Below are positions 1 to 5,949 of a DNA stretch of 6,152 nt, piece by piece. The stretch is from Planctomycetota bacterium (GTDB lineage Bacteria; Planctomycetota; Phycisphaerae; UBA1845; PWPN01): the NCBI GenBank assembly GCA_016209665.1, contig JACQVT010000683.1, positions 1 to 6,152 on the forward strand, given 5' to 3'. The translations under genes and the position numbers were made by a program. The notes below the pieces were generated by a model. That model had not been told where the DNA came from. It did no database searches and saw nothing but the letters and a program-made list of their open reading frames with translations. Every line of letters starts with the position of its first letter. Within the stretch, counting starts at the first letter, position 1.

Positions 1-500
1 AACTCATAGTGGTCCCCGACCTGCTTCTCCCACGGGTGCTGGTTGGGCAACCACGTGGCACACGAGGCGTGCACGGCGTAGACTTTCCCGCCCCGGCTTA
101 CCTTCTCGGCCGTGTATTGGAATGAGGGAGTCACGAGCGGAGTCACGCTGGGGAATGCACGGCCGGGCCGGGCGCGCTCACGCCGGATGAGGTCGTCAAT
201 CTCTGCCAATGTCAGCACGGTCAGGCATTCGACAAAATAGGCGGCCCCCGCATCGAGTGCTCCGATGCAGAAACGGTGGTGAAGATGGGGAGGCACCGAG
301 ATCATCACCGCTCGCGGCTGGAGTTTCATGGCCGAGTCGAATTGGGCCAGGGTTTCGATCCCGAACTTCTCGGCCACTTCGCCCCGGCGGTCCTCACGAG
401 CATCAACGCCGATGATTCGCCCCGCATTCAGGGCCTTCAGGTCGCGCACGCGTCGCTTGCCCATCGACCCTAATCCCACGACGATAAACGTATCACTCAC
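1..500 (-). CDS. Gfo/Idh/MocA-family NAD(P)-dependent oxidoreductase, N-terminal part (cut by window edge)
   Basis: Probably a nicotinamide-dependent cytoplasmic oxidoreductase acting on a sugar or sugar derivative. The first 166 codons are visible, starting at a GTG (500-498) with AAGGAGG six nt upstream. The next in-frame ATG would cut into the cofactor loop, so GTG is preferred. The N-terminus is a Rossmann fold: 'FIVVGLGSMGKRRVRDL' gives the GxGxxG loop at residues 9-14, and D33 of 'IIGVDAR' ends strand beta-2. The family's 'VPPHLH' segment is at residues 69-74. The usual E-K-P motif reads E91-C92-L93, so the conserved lysine is absent. Residues 151-158 'LPNQHPWE' resemble the 'LPDWHPWEDYR' stretch I recall from members in nonulosonate or surface-glycan clusters. 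It lies 18 nt after the SDR gene and is probably co-transcribed. The substrate-binding C-terminal domain is outside the window. Family assignment is firm; substrate is unknown. Confidence 0.88.
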   Translation of the reverse strand, partial: MSDTFIVVGLGSMGKRRVRDLKALNAGRIIGVDAREDRRGEVAEKFGIETLAQFDSAMKLQPRAVMISVPPHLHHRFCIGALDAGAAYFVECLTVLTLAEIDDLIRRERARPGRAFPSVTPLVTPSFQYTAEKVSRGGKVYAVHASCATWLPNQHPWEKQVGDHYE

Positions 501-506
501 AGGTGT

Positions 507-513
507 CCTCCTT
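507..513 (-). promoter_or_regulatory. Shine-Dalgarno that fixes the GTG start of the Gfo/Idh/MocA gene
   Basis: On the minus strand the sequence reads AAGGAGG, then ACACCT, then GTG. This is a near-perfect anti-16S match at six-nt spacing. It lies within the 18-nt gap after the SDR stop codon and supports the GTG at 500 as the start. Confidence 0.8.
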
Positions 514-518
514 CCAAC

Positions 519-1325
519 TCACTGCCAAGCCGTGAAGCCACCATCCACGACGAGGTCATGCCCGGTCACGTAATCCGAAGCAGAGGAGGCCAGGAACAGC
601 ACTGCACCTTTCAGGTCGATGCCGTCGCGACCCATCCGGCCCAGCGGCGTTCGATCGCAGTAGTCACGTACGAATGTCTCGGGCAGATCGCGGTTGAAGC
701 CGCCTGGCGAGATCGAGTTCACGCACACACCGTGTGGTCCCAGCAGGGCAGCCAGATCGCGGGTCATCCCAATCACGCCCGCCTTGGCGGCGGCGTAGTC
801 TACAGGCTGGCTCGCCATCCCGCTGCGGGCGTACATCCGCCGGTCGCGGCCAAGGATGCCGGCGATCGAGGCGATGTTGATGATCTTCCCGCGTCCCTGC
901 TCGCGCATGATGCGGCCGACCTCGCGGCAACAGTAAAGCGTGCCGTTGAGGTTGACGGCGATCAGCCGGTCGATGGCCTGCGTTTCTCGTTCAAACAAAT
1001 GACACTGTCCCTTGATCGATCCGCCGCCCGCGTTGTTCACGAGGATGTCGATGCGCTGTTTCCAGTCGTGTACGCGACGCACGACGTCGGCGACCTGTGT
1101 TGCGTCGGCCACATCCATTGCGAACGGCAGCACATCCACCTCGTACCGCGAACGCAGCTCATCGGCCGACCGCCTCGCCCGCTCCTCGTCGCGAGAGGTG
1201 ATCGCCAAGTGGCAGCCGGCGGCGCCCAGAACGCAGGCTATGTCGAACCCGAAGTGGATCGCGCCGCCCGTGATCAGGGCGACTTGGCCCCTCATATCGA
1301 AGATGGATTCCAGTTCGGGGTGCAT
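519..1325 (-). CDS. Short-chain dehydrogenase/reductase (classical SDR)
   Basis: A 268-residue NAD(P)-dependent oxidoreductase, a normal length for a classical SDR. The cofactor loop is 'TGGAIHFG' (19-26), a variant of TGGxxGIG with His where the second glycine is usual. 'TSRDEER' (43-49) puts an Arg after beta-2, which often goes with NADP(H). Further motifs are NNAG at 97-100, N125 in 'VNLNG', S153 in 'NIASIAG', Y177 and K181 in 'YAAAK', and PG at 207-208. The Ser-to-Tyr distance is 24 rather than about 13, because of an insertion ('GRDRRMYARSGM') like those I recall in SDRs of flagellin-glycan and nonulosonate clusters such as PtmA. The frame stays open upstream to an ATG at 1439 and includes one at 1358 that overlaps the epimerase stop as ATGA. 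I chose 1325 because GGAGAGG precedes it at six nt and the protein then starts just before beta-1. Substrate is unknown; gluconate-5-dehydrogenase-like activity is an alternative. Confidence 0.92.
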   Translation of the reverse strand: MHPELESIFDMRGQVALITGGAIHFGFDIACVLGAAGCHLAITSRDEERARRSADELRSRYEVDVLPFAMDVADATQVADVVRRVHDWKQRIDILVNNAGGGSIKGQCHLFERETQAIDRLIAVNLNGTLYCCREVGRIMREQGRGKIINIASIAGILGRDRRMYARSGMASQPVDYAAAKAGVIGMTRDLAALLGPHGVCVNSISPGGFNRDLPETFVRDYCDRTPLGRMGRDGIDLKGAVLFLASSASDYVTGHDLVVDGGFTAWQ

Positions 1326-1331
1326 CTTCAG

Positions 1332-1338
1332 CCTCTCC
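1332..1338 (-). promoter_or_regulatory. Shine-Dalgarno deciding the SDR start
   Basis: The minus strand reads GGAGAGG, then CTGAAG, then ATG at 1325. The competing ATG at 1358 overlaps the epimerase stop but has no purine-rich stretch at useful spacing. That favours initiation at 1325, although coupled reinitiation at 1358 cannot be excluded. Confidence 0.6.
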
Positions 1339-1354
1339 GTGGCCCCGTGCAGCC

Positions 1355-2593
1355 TCATGCCCGTGCGTGCTGCAACATCTGCTCGAGAACCTGCCAGCCA
1401 TACAGTTGCATTCGCGGCAGGTGGAACGGCCCCTTCCACATGTTACCCTTCACCGTGCTCGAAACGCTGCCATCCCGCCGCAGGTAGCCATACCATTCGC
1501 CGTTCTTGCGATCCGGGAAGTGCGCGAATGACCACTCGTGGAGCCGCTCGTACCAAGTTGCCCACCTCGGCTCGCCGGTCAGATGCACGGCGAGCAGGCA
1601 CGCGTACAGCGCCTCGTTGTGTGGCCACCAGAGCTTCAACTCGTGCTCGTAGGGTTCGGCCTGTTTGCCGTCGCAATCCACGAAATAGAGGATCCCGCCG
1701 TGCTGAGTATCCCAGCCGATATCGAGCGACCACTCCAGAATCTGGCAGGCCCGCTCGACGATCTTGCGATCGTTGCGGTGGCGGCCTTCCTCCATGATGA
1801 ACCAGCTCGTCTCGATGGCGTGCCCGGGGTTGATGGTGCGACCTTCGGGGGTATCGAGAATGCTGCCGTCGGCGAGGACGGTCTCGAGCAGGCACTTCTT
1901 CTCGGGCTTGACGAAATCACGAAAGACCTCGTCCATCGAGCGCGTGATCGTGTCGTCGTAGAGCGTGGCATCGCCGGGATCGGCCTTGCGGATGACCTGC
2001 GAGGTGGCAAGCAGGATCATGGGCATGGCATGGCCCTTGAGCTGGCGCGTCTGGGGCAGGACCTTGGGCGGCAAAAGGCCGGGCGTGCGGTAATACATGA
2101 GCAGCAAGCGGTACAGGCGGCGGGCCCGCTCCATCATTTCTTCCGACCCGGTCGCCCGCGCATACTCGGCCAGGGCGATCGTGCCGAAGGTCTCGCTGAA
2201 CAGGTATCGCCGCTTTCGCAGAGGCCGGCCGTCCCGGGTCAGGCTGAAGAACATGCGTCCATCGGAATCGAAGGCATGATTCAGCATAAAATCGATGCCG
2301 TGCCGCGCCACCTCCAACCCCTCCGGCCGCTGCTCAACCTCATTGTAGAGCCGGCTCCACATCCAGATCACCCGCCCGAGCACCCAGACCGGCTTGTCCG
2401 TGCTCAGCAGGGTACCGTCGGCATCGCGGAAGGTGAGATAGCCACCACACTCGTGATCGAGTAACCGGCTCTGCCACCAGGGGACGGTGTCGTTGAGCAG
2501 GCCGTCACGGTACAAGTCGCGCAGCTCGCGGATGCGCACGGGGGTCATGGGTGAAGTGGCGGAAGGCTCAAAAGCCGTTCGGGGCTTGGACAT
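1355..2593 (-). CDS. N-acylglucosamine 2-epimerase (AGE/RnBP-type) family protein
   Basis: A 412-residue protein of typical family length, expected to be a cytoplasmic (alpha/alpha)6-barrel that epimerises C2 of an aldose, classically GlcNAc to ManNAc. Motifs in order are 'GGYLTFRDADG' (50-60), 'RYLFSETFG' (129-137), 'KGHAMPM' (186-192), 'PGHAIETSW' (256-264), 'LWWPHNEAL' (321-329) and 'WKGPFHLPR' (386-394). H258 and H391 match the two histidines regarded as the acid/base pair in this superfamily. 'PGHAIE' with 'WWPHNEA' and 'KGPFH.PR' looks closer to AGE/RnBP than to cellobiose 2-epimerase or YihS. There is no signal peptide. The ATG at 2593 is preceded by GAGGA at seven nt. It follows the secreted repeat protein after a 122-nt spacer and runs into the SDR. 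The true substrate may be another sugar, because this family is often over-annotated as GlcNAc epimerase. Confidence 0.92.
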   Translation of the reverse strand: MSKPRTAFEPSATSPMTPVRIRELRDLYRDGLLNDTVPWWQSRLLDHECGGYLTFRDADGTLLSTDKPVWVLGRVIWMWSRLYNEVEQRPEGLEVARHGIDFMLNHAFDSDGRMFFSLTRDGRPLRKRRYLFSETFGTIALAEYARATGSEEMMERARRLYRLLLMYYRTPGLLPPKVLPQTRQLKGHAMPMILLATSQVIRKADPGDATLYDDTITRSMDEVFRDFVKPEKKCLLETVLADGSILDTPEGRTINPGHAIETSWFIMEEGRHRNDRKIVERACQILEWSLDIGWDTQHGGILYFVDCDGKQAEPYEHELKLWWPHNEALYACLLAVHLTGEPRWATWYERLHEWSFAHFPDRKNGEWYGYLRRDGSVSSTVKGNMWKGPFHLPRMQLYGWQVLEQMLQHARA

Positions 2594-2600
2594 GTGACGG

Positions 2601-2605
2601 TCCTC
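2601..2605 (-). promoter_or_regulatory. Shine-Dalgarno of the epimerase gene
   Basis: The minus strand reads GAGGA, then CCGTCAC, then ATG at 2593. Part of this element (AGGAC, 2604-2600) is complementary to GTCCT at 2633-2629, just after the big hairpin arm. The site might therefore be partly masked in the mRNA. Confidence 0.65.
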
Positions 2606-2630
2606 GGCGAAACGGAACCTGCGGGTTCAG

Positions 2631-2655
2631 GACGAAACCCCCGAGGGGTTTCGTC
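2631..2655 (-). terminator. Perfect 11-bp hairpin, possible terminator or mRNA processing/stability element
   Basis: GACGAAACCCC and GGGGTTTCGTC are exact reverse complements around a 3-nt loop, so the stem is very stable. It begins 60 nt past the secreted-protein stop and ends 37 nt before the epimerase start codon. No T-run follows on the minus strand (CTGAACCCGC), so it is not a textbook intrinsic terminator. A partial terminator, a 3'-end stabiliser for the upstream mRNA, or an attenuator are all possible. Confidence 0.5.
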
Positions 2656-2715
2656 ACGTGTACGTGTGTTTGGCTGGCGGCCCTGCGCCGAACGGGTCGC
2701 CGGGAAGACGAGACG

Positions 2716-5700
2716 TCAGCCTCCCTGGTCACAAGTTGAACTGGCCGGAATCCCCGGCCCCGACAGGCACTGCTCGAAAACCTCCAAGTCAACCGCGTCC
2801 ACATCCTCGTCGCGATCAAAATCCATGCAGAAACATGTGAGAGGGTCAAAAACATGGCCTGGGTCGAGCCCGCCGGTGATGCATGCCTGAAAGGCACCGA
2901 AGTCTTCGAGGTCGACATCCTCGTCGCCGTCAAAGTCGGGGGCAGGACTGTTGCAGCGCGATCCCGAGCCCACCGGCCATGCGGTCGCGTATCCGAACTG
3001 CAGGAAGGATCGCTCAAGAAACCGGGTGATCCCGAAGACGTTGATGATCAGATCGGCATCATCGTCGTGGTTCCAATCACCCACGTAGGTCTGGGGCCAA
3101 GCGAGGTTGTACGCGGGGTGGTCCAGAAGCGTGGCCGGGTGGAACTGGGCGGTGCCGTTGATGGCCTTGTTCACAATCTGGTACATCTGCCCGCTCGCGT
3201 AGGACGCGAGTATGTCGTCCCAGCCGTCACCGTTGAAGTCGAGCGTCTGGACGGTGAGACGGATCTGCTGCAGCCGCCCGATCGGTTGGCGGGGCTGGAA
3301 CAGCAGACTGCCCGGCACGTGCAGGAAGAGGTGAATGTATCCCTGGGTGTTGGCGACGACGATGTCGGGCCAGGAGTCGTGGTTGAAGTCACCGGTGCAG
3401 ATCTGGGTCCGGGCTCCCTGCAAGGCGTCGAAGGGATCGATGGGTTCGACCAGGGGCGCTTCGACATAGCCGCCGCCAGTGGTGGGGGGCTGGAGGCCGG
3501 TGGGATCGATCTGTGGTCCCCCCGTGCCGATATCGCGGTGGAACCAGACTCGGCCGCCGTGATCGCCCGAGAGGATGTCTTTGCGCCCATCATTGTCGAG
3601 ATCGGCGAGATAGCGGAACTCGTAAACGTCCCCACTGGGCGTCGGATGCGAGATCTGGCTTGCCCCCGGCAGGATTATAGTGCCGCCGCCGAAGAAGCCG
3701 GGCATACCCTGGCCGGTGTTGAGGTCGACCGAATTGCCGTAAAAGGCGTCGGGCCAGCCGTCACCATTGTAGTCGAGCAGTTGCTGGAAGCCTAGCGGCG
3801 CGTTGCCCCATGCCCGCGGCACGGGTTCGGTGGCCAGGAACAGCGGTGCGGTGGAAGTGCCGATGTTCGGCACGAAGAACAGTTGCGTCCGCACGCTCAT
3901 GACGATGTCCAGCAGCCCGTCGCCGTTGTAGTCGATGGCCCGCGGAGTCGCCAGGATGCGGCTTCCGAAGCTGCCGACGGAGGGGAACGGATACTGTTTG
4001 GCCAGTACGGGGGCGGTGCGGGTGCCGATGTTCCGGAAGTACCACAGGACCTTGTTGGGATCGGCGGCGTCACTGCAGCCCGACACCGAGGTGTTCTGCT
4101 GCATGGCTCCGCTGATCAGGTCGAGGTCCCCGTCGCCGTCGAAGTCCGCCACGGTGGGAGCGGCGCACCAGGTCACGTCGAGGGGGGCTCCGTCGGCCTG
4201 CAGGGCACCGACAAACGTCAATTGGGGAGTCACGTTGGGCGAAGCCGCGACGTTGCGATAGTACCAGATGTAGCCGGTGGCAAATCCGCCGGCCAGCAGG
4301 TCGAGATCGCCGTCGCCGTCCCAGTCGACGACTTCGAGCCCGGGGTAGTAGTCGTAGACGAAGATGCTGTTGGTCGGATCGCACTCAATGGGGGAGCGGG
4401 GAATACGGAGAGGCGCCCCGTCCGCCTGCAGCAGGCCCTCGCGGTGAAAGGTGGGTGATTGGGCGGTGCCAGTATTGCGGAAAAACAGGACCGATTCTTT
4501 TTCCGTCCCGACGAGGATGTCGAGGTCTCCGTCGCGGTCCCAGTCCACCACCCGCGGCGCGGCGGACCAGCCGGCATCCATCGGCTCGCCATCGGCAAAC
4601 AGGATCTGCGGCGGCCCGAACACCGGCTGGCTGGATCGCCCGATGTTTCGATAGAACGTGATCACGCCGGCCCCGTCCCCGCACACCATATCGATCAGCC
4701 CATCGCCATCCAGGTCGCCCAGATCGATGCGACTGTGGTCGATACTGAGGAACTGGTCGGAGGTCTGGGTACAGCGATGCGAACCATCGCCCACGAAACC
4801 GGCGGGCGGCTCGGTAACGGGATCAGCGGCGCTGCGATCGTCGAAATACATTGCGTAATACGACGGCTGCTGGCCGTCCTGGGTGTGGGCCCACACCAGC
4901 TTGCCCGCGAGGCCACGCCCCAATGCATTGTAATAGCGCCCGCCGCCGGCCAGGTACTCGTTGGGCAGACTGGTGCCGTTCGTGCTGTGGGCGTAACCGA
5001 ATTTGTACGGGTAGCTCCAGGGGATGTCGCTATCGTAAAACCGCAGCGGTCGATCGCCCACCGTGGTGGCGTAGATGTTCAAAGGATACGCCATAGGTTC
5101 GCCGGTGGCCGGATCGAAGCGGACGACCTGCAGGCTGGACAGGTCGCATTCCTTTCCCACCGGCAGGTACTGGCTGAAATCGATGTCCCGGGACGCCACC
5201 AACTCGTCGCTGGGTCGGGTGATGGCCATGGGATCGACCTGGGTGAGCACGCGATAGAGGCGTGTGCTCGACCACCTGGGCGGTACGCCCCCGTATGGAC
5301 CCGCTGCTTGAGGGGGAACTGTCGCTCCGGCATGCACTCGCAAGTAGTCGATCTCAACTTGAGCATTGCCGGGAAACAACTGTACCTGACCGAAATGAAC
5401 TCGACCGGGATTGTAGGTGGAGTAGGTGTCGCCAGTCCCCACCAGGATGGGTGTCGTATTGTTGTCGAGATAAACGGTTATCTGATTGCTGTTGGATGCC
5501 TGGGTTAATCGGTAGACATGTTGACGATCCGTGGTGTTGAAACCATGCGCGGCGAATGGCGCGGCGGTGTTGACCGCTGGTCCGGCTTCGACCTTGGCGG
5601 TCGACCACCACACGCCCGTGCCGCCGCCGCTGTCGATCCACGTCAAGCCGAACGCGCGGTCCGCTTGGCCAGCCATGACCCGCACCGAAATCTCGATGGT

Positions 5701-5949
5701 CACGCCGGTAGAATCATCTGACCCGTCGATTGGAATGATCTGGCCCGACCCGTTCCAGTTCAAAGTGTTGTAATTCCCATTGATGATGAACAGTCCGCCG
5801 CTATTGCTCTGGCCGCCTCCCCGAGGATCGGCGAACGGCGGATTGGGCGGTGGTCCGGCGGCATTCCAATCCAGGCCCCAGAATTCCGCTCGGGCCGCGG
5901 GAGCCATCGGCAGCAGGCAAAGCATCGCGAGGCAAACGGAACTTCTCAT
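2716..5949 (-). CDS. Large secreted FG-GAP/VCBS repeat protein with dockerin-like C-terminus
   Basis: A 1077-residue exported protein; function unknown, probably adhesion, polymer binding or extracellular scaffolding. Residues 1-21 are a Sec signal peptide (hydrophobic 'VCLAMLCLLPMA', cleavage after 'AARA'). About 50-207 is a beta-rich, probably LamG/jelly-roll-like domain with many Gly, Asn and Thr. About 220-400 is a second beta-rich module ending 'YYAMYFDDRS'. Residues 409-980 hold ten calcium-loop repeats of the D-x-D/N-x-D-G-x-x-D type, starting near D412, D469, D542, D602, D673, D726, D783, D854, D904 and D958. Several are followed by the planctomycete-style 'YRN(I/V)G....P.F'. Residues 1005-1054 carry two EF-hand/dockerin-like loops. 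No transmembrane segment, LPXTG or PEP-CTERM is seen. The ATG overlaps the previous gene's stop as ATGA, and GGAG lies eight nt upstream within that gene's last codons, so translation is probably coupled. No catalytic domain is recognisable. Confidence 0.93.
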   Translation of the reverse strand: MRSSVCLAMLCLLPMAPAARAEFWGLDWNAAGPPPNPPFADPRGGGQSNSGGLFIINGNYNTLNWNGSGQIIPIDGSDDSTGVTIEISVRVMAGQADRAFGLTWIDSGGGTGVWWSTAKVEAGPAVNTAAPFAAHGFNTTDRQHVYRLTQASNSNQITVYLDNNTTPILVGTGDTYSTYNPGRVHFGQVQLFPGNAQVEIDYLRVHAGATVPPQAAGPYGGVPPRWSSTRLYRVLTQVDPMAITRPSDELVASRDIDFSQYLPVGKECDLSSLQVVRFDPATGEPMAYPLNIYATTVGDRPLRFYDSDIPWSYPYKFGYAHSTNGTSLPNEYLAGGGRYYNALGRGLAGKLVWAHTQDGQQPSYYAMYFDDRSAADPVTEPPAGFVGDGSHRCTQTSDQFLSIDHSRIDLGDLDGDGLIDMVCGDGAGVITFYRNIGRSSQPVFGPPQILFADGEPMDAGWSAAPRVVDWDRDGDLDILVGTEKESVLFFRNTGTAQSPTFHREGLLQADGAPLRIPRSPIECDPTNSIFVYDYYPGLEVVDWDGDGDLDLLAGGFATGYIWYYRNVAASPNVTPQLTFVGALQADGAPLDVTWCAAPTVADFDGDGDLDLISGAMQQNTSVSGCSDAADPNKVLWYFRNIGTRTAPVLAKQYPFPSVGSFGSRILATPRAIDYNGDGLLDIVMSVRTQLFFVPNIGTSTAPLFLATEPVPRAWGNAPLGFQQLLDYNGDGWPDAFYGNSVDLNTGQGMPGFFGGGTIILPGASQISHPTPSGDVYEFRYLADLDNDGRKDILSGDHGGRVWFHRDIGTGGPQIDPTGLQPPTTGGGYVEAPLVEPIDPFDALQGARTQICTGDFNHDSWPDIVVANTQGYIHLFLHVPGSLLFQPRQPIGRLQQIRLTVQTLDFNGDGWDDILASYASGQMYQIVNKAINGTAQFHPATLLDHPAYNLAWPQTYVGDWNHDDDADLIINVFGITRFLERSFLQFGYATAWPVGSGSRCNSPAPDFDGDEDVDLEDFGAFQACITGGLDPGHVFDPLTCFCMDFDRDEDVDAVDLEVFEQCLSGPGIPASSTCDQGG
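2758..2943 (-). other. Dockerin-like / paired EF-hand-type domain (residues about 1003-1064)
   Basis: Loop 1 has D1005, D1007, D1009, D1013 and D1016, followed by 'FGAFQAC'. Loop 2 has D1043, D1045, D1047, D1051 and D1054, followed by 'LEVFEQC'. The D-x-D-x-D-x3-D-x2-D spacing is that of dockerin type I calcium loops, and the two copies are 38 residues apart. The module is probably for calcium-dependent folding or attachment. A cohesin partner is not visible here. Confidence 0.75.
3010..4725 (-). repeat. Ten FG-GAP/VCBS calcium-loop repeats (residues 409-980)
   Basis: Ten units of about 50-73 residues each carry an Asp/Asn-rich loop; the clearest are 'DWDGDGDLD' (542-550) and 'DFDGDGDLD' (602-610). 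A linker of the form 'LQADGAPL' precedes some loops (residues 507-514 and 583-590, with a degenerate copy at 451-456). The first four units are most alike in DNA as well as protein: GTCGAGGTC-type stretches with CCGTCGCC recur near 4121, 4301 and 4520. The later units drift, for example 'DFNHDSWPD' and 'DWNHDDDAD'. Confidence 0.85.
5329..5802 (-). other. Predicted LamG/jelly-roll-like beta domain (residues about 50-207)
   Basis: Alternating short beta-type stretches include 'TGVTIEISVRVM' and 'NQITVYLDNNTTP', ending in 'AQVEIDYLRVHAGA'. The final 'IDYLRV' strand is typical of concanavalin-like domains that close with a statement of the exposed strand. The fold call rests on pattern only; I see no catalytic glutamate signature of a glycoside hydrolase. 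Confidence 0.5.
5887..5949 (-). other. Signal peptide of the secreted repeat protein
   Basis: The first 21 residues have Arg at position 2, a hydrophobic core (V5 to M15) and the Ala-rich end 'APAARA', with an A-x-A site before 'EFWG'. This fits signal peptidase I export. There is no lipobox cysteine at the cleavage site; C6 and C11 are inside the hydrophobic core. Confidence 0.88.

Larger units (their letters stand above)
2594..2715 (-). other. 122-nt spacer between the secreted-protein gene and the epimerase gene
   Basis: This is the only sizeable non-coding stretch in the window. It contains the perfect hairpin at 2631-2655, a small 5-bp stem with a 4-nt loop at 2615-2628, and a short tandem ACGTGT pair at 2656-2667. 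At 2676-2701 there is a GC-rich stem that pairs fully with one G-U on the plus strand but has one A-C mismatch in the minus-strand transcript. I see no convincing -35/-10 promoter pair. The spacer is where expression of the upstream pair and the downstream three enzymes could be uncoupled. Confidence 0.6.

Noticed and set aside
1326..1439. Longer SDR starts at 1439 or 1358
   Set aside because: Starting at 1439 would run the protein 85 nt into the epimerase gene with a non-family N-terminus. The 1358 ATG overlaps the epimerase stop but lacks a Shine-Dalgarno, whereas 1325 has one.
558..2464. Long plus-strand open frames at 558-1487 (309 codons) and 1538-2464 (308 codons)
   Set aside because: They lie antisense to the SDR and epimerase genes, have no recognisable motifs, and are what high-GC third-position bias produces opposite real genes.
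2676..2701. Second GC-rich inverted repeat in the spacer (GGCGGCCC with GGGTCGCC)
   Set aside because: It has a 10-nt loop and an A-C mismatch in the minus-strand transcript, and such pairing is common by chance at this GC content. It is not called as a separate feature.
2568..3017. 149-codon minus-strand frame overlapping the end of the secreted protein gene
   Set aside because: It is an alternate frame of the dockerin-like region and spacer, with Ser/Arg-rich composition and no domain pattern.
2854..5508. Plus-strand open frames at 2854-3795, 3883-4458 and 4459-5508
   Set aside because: All are opposite the secreted protein gene. Their repetitive Val/Asp/Glu-rich translations mirror the antisense of the Asp-Gly calcium loops, so they are shadows.
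2716..5949. Secreted protein as a glycoside hydrolase or other enzyme
   Set aside because: I found no catalytic motif in any domain; dockerin-like and LamG-like modules alone do not show enzymatic activity.
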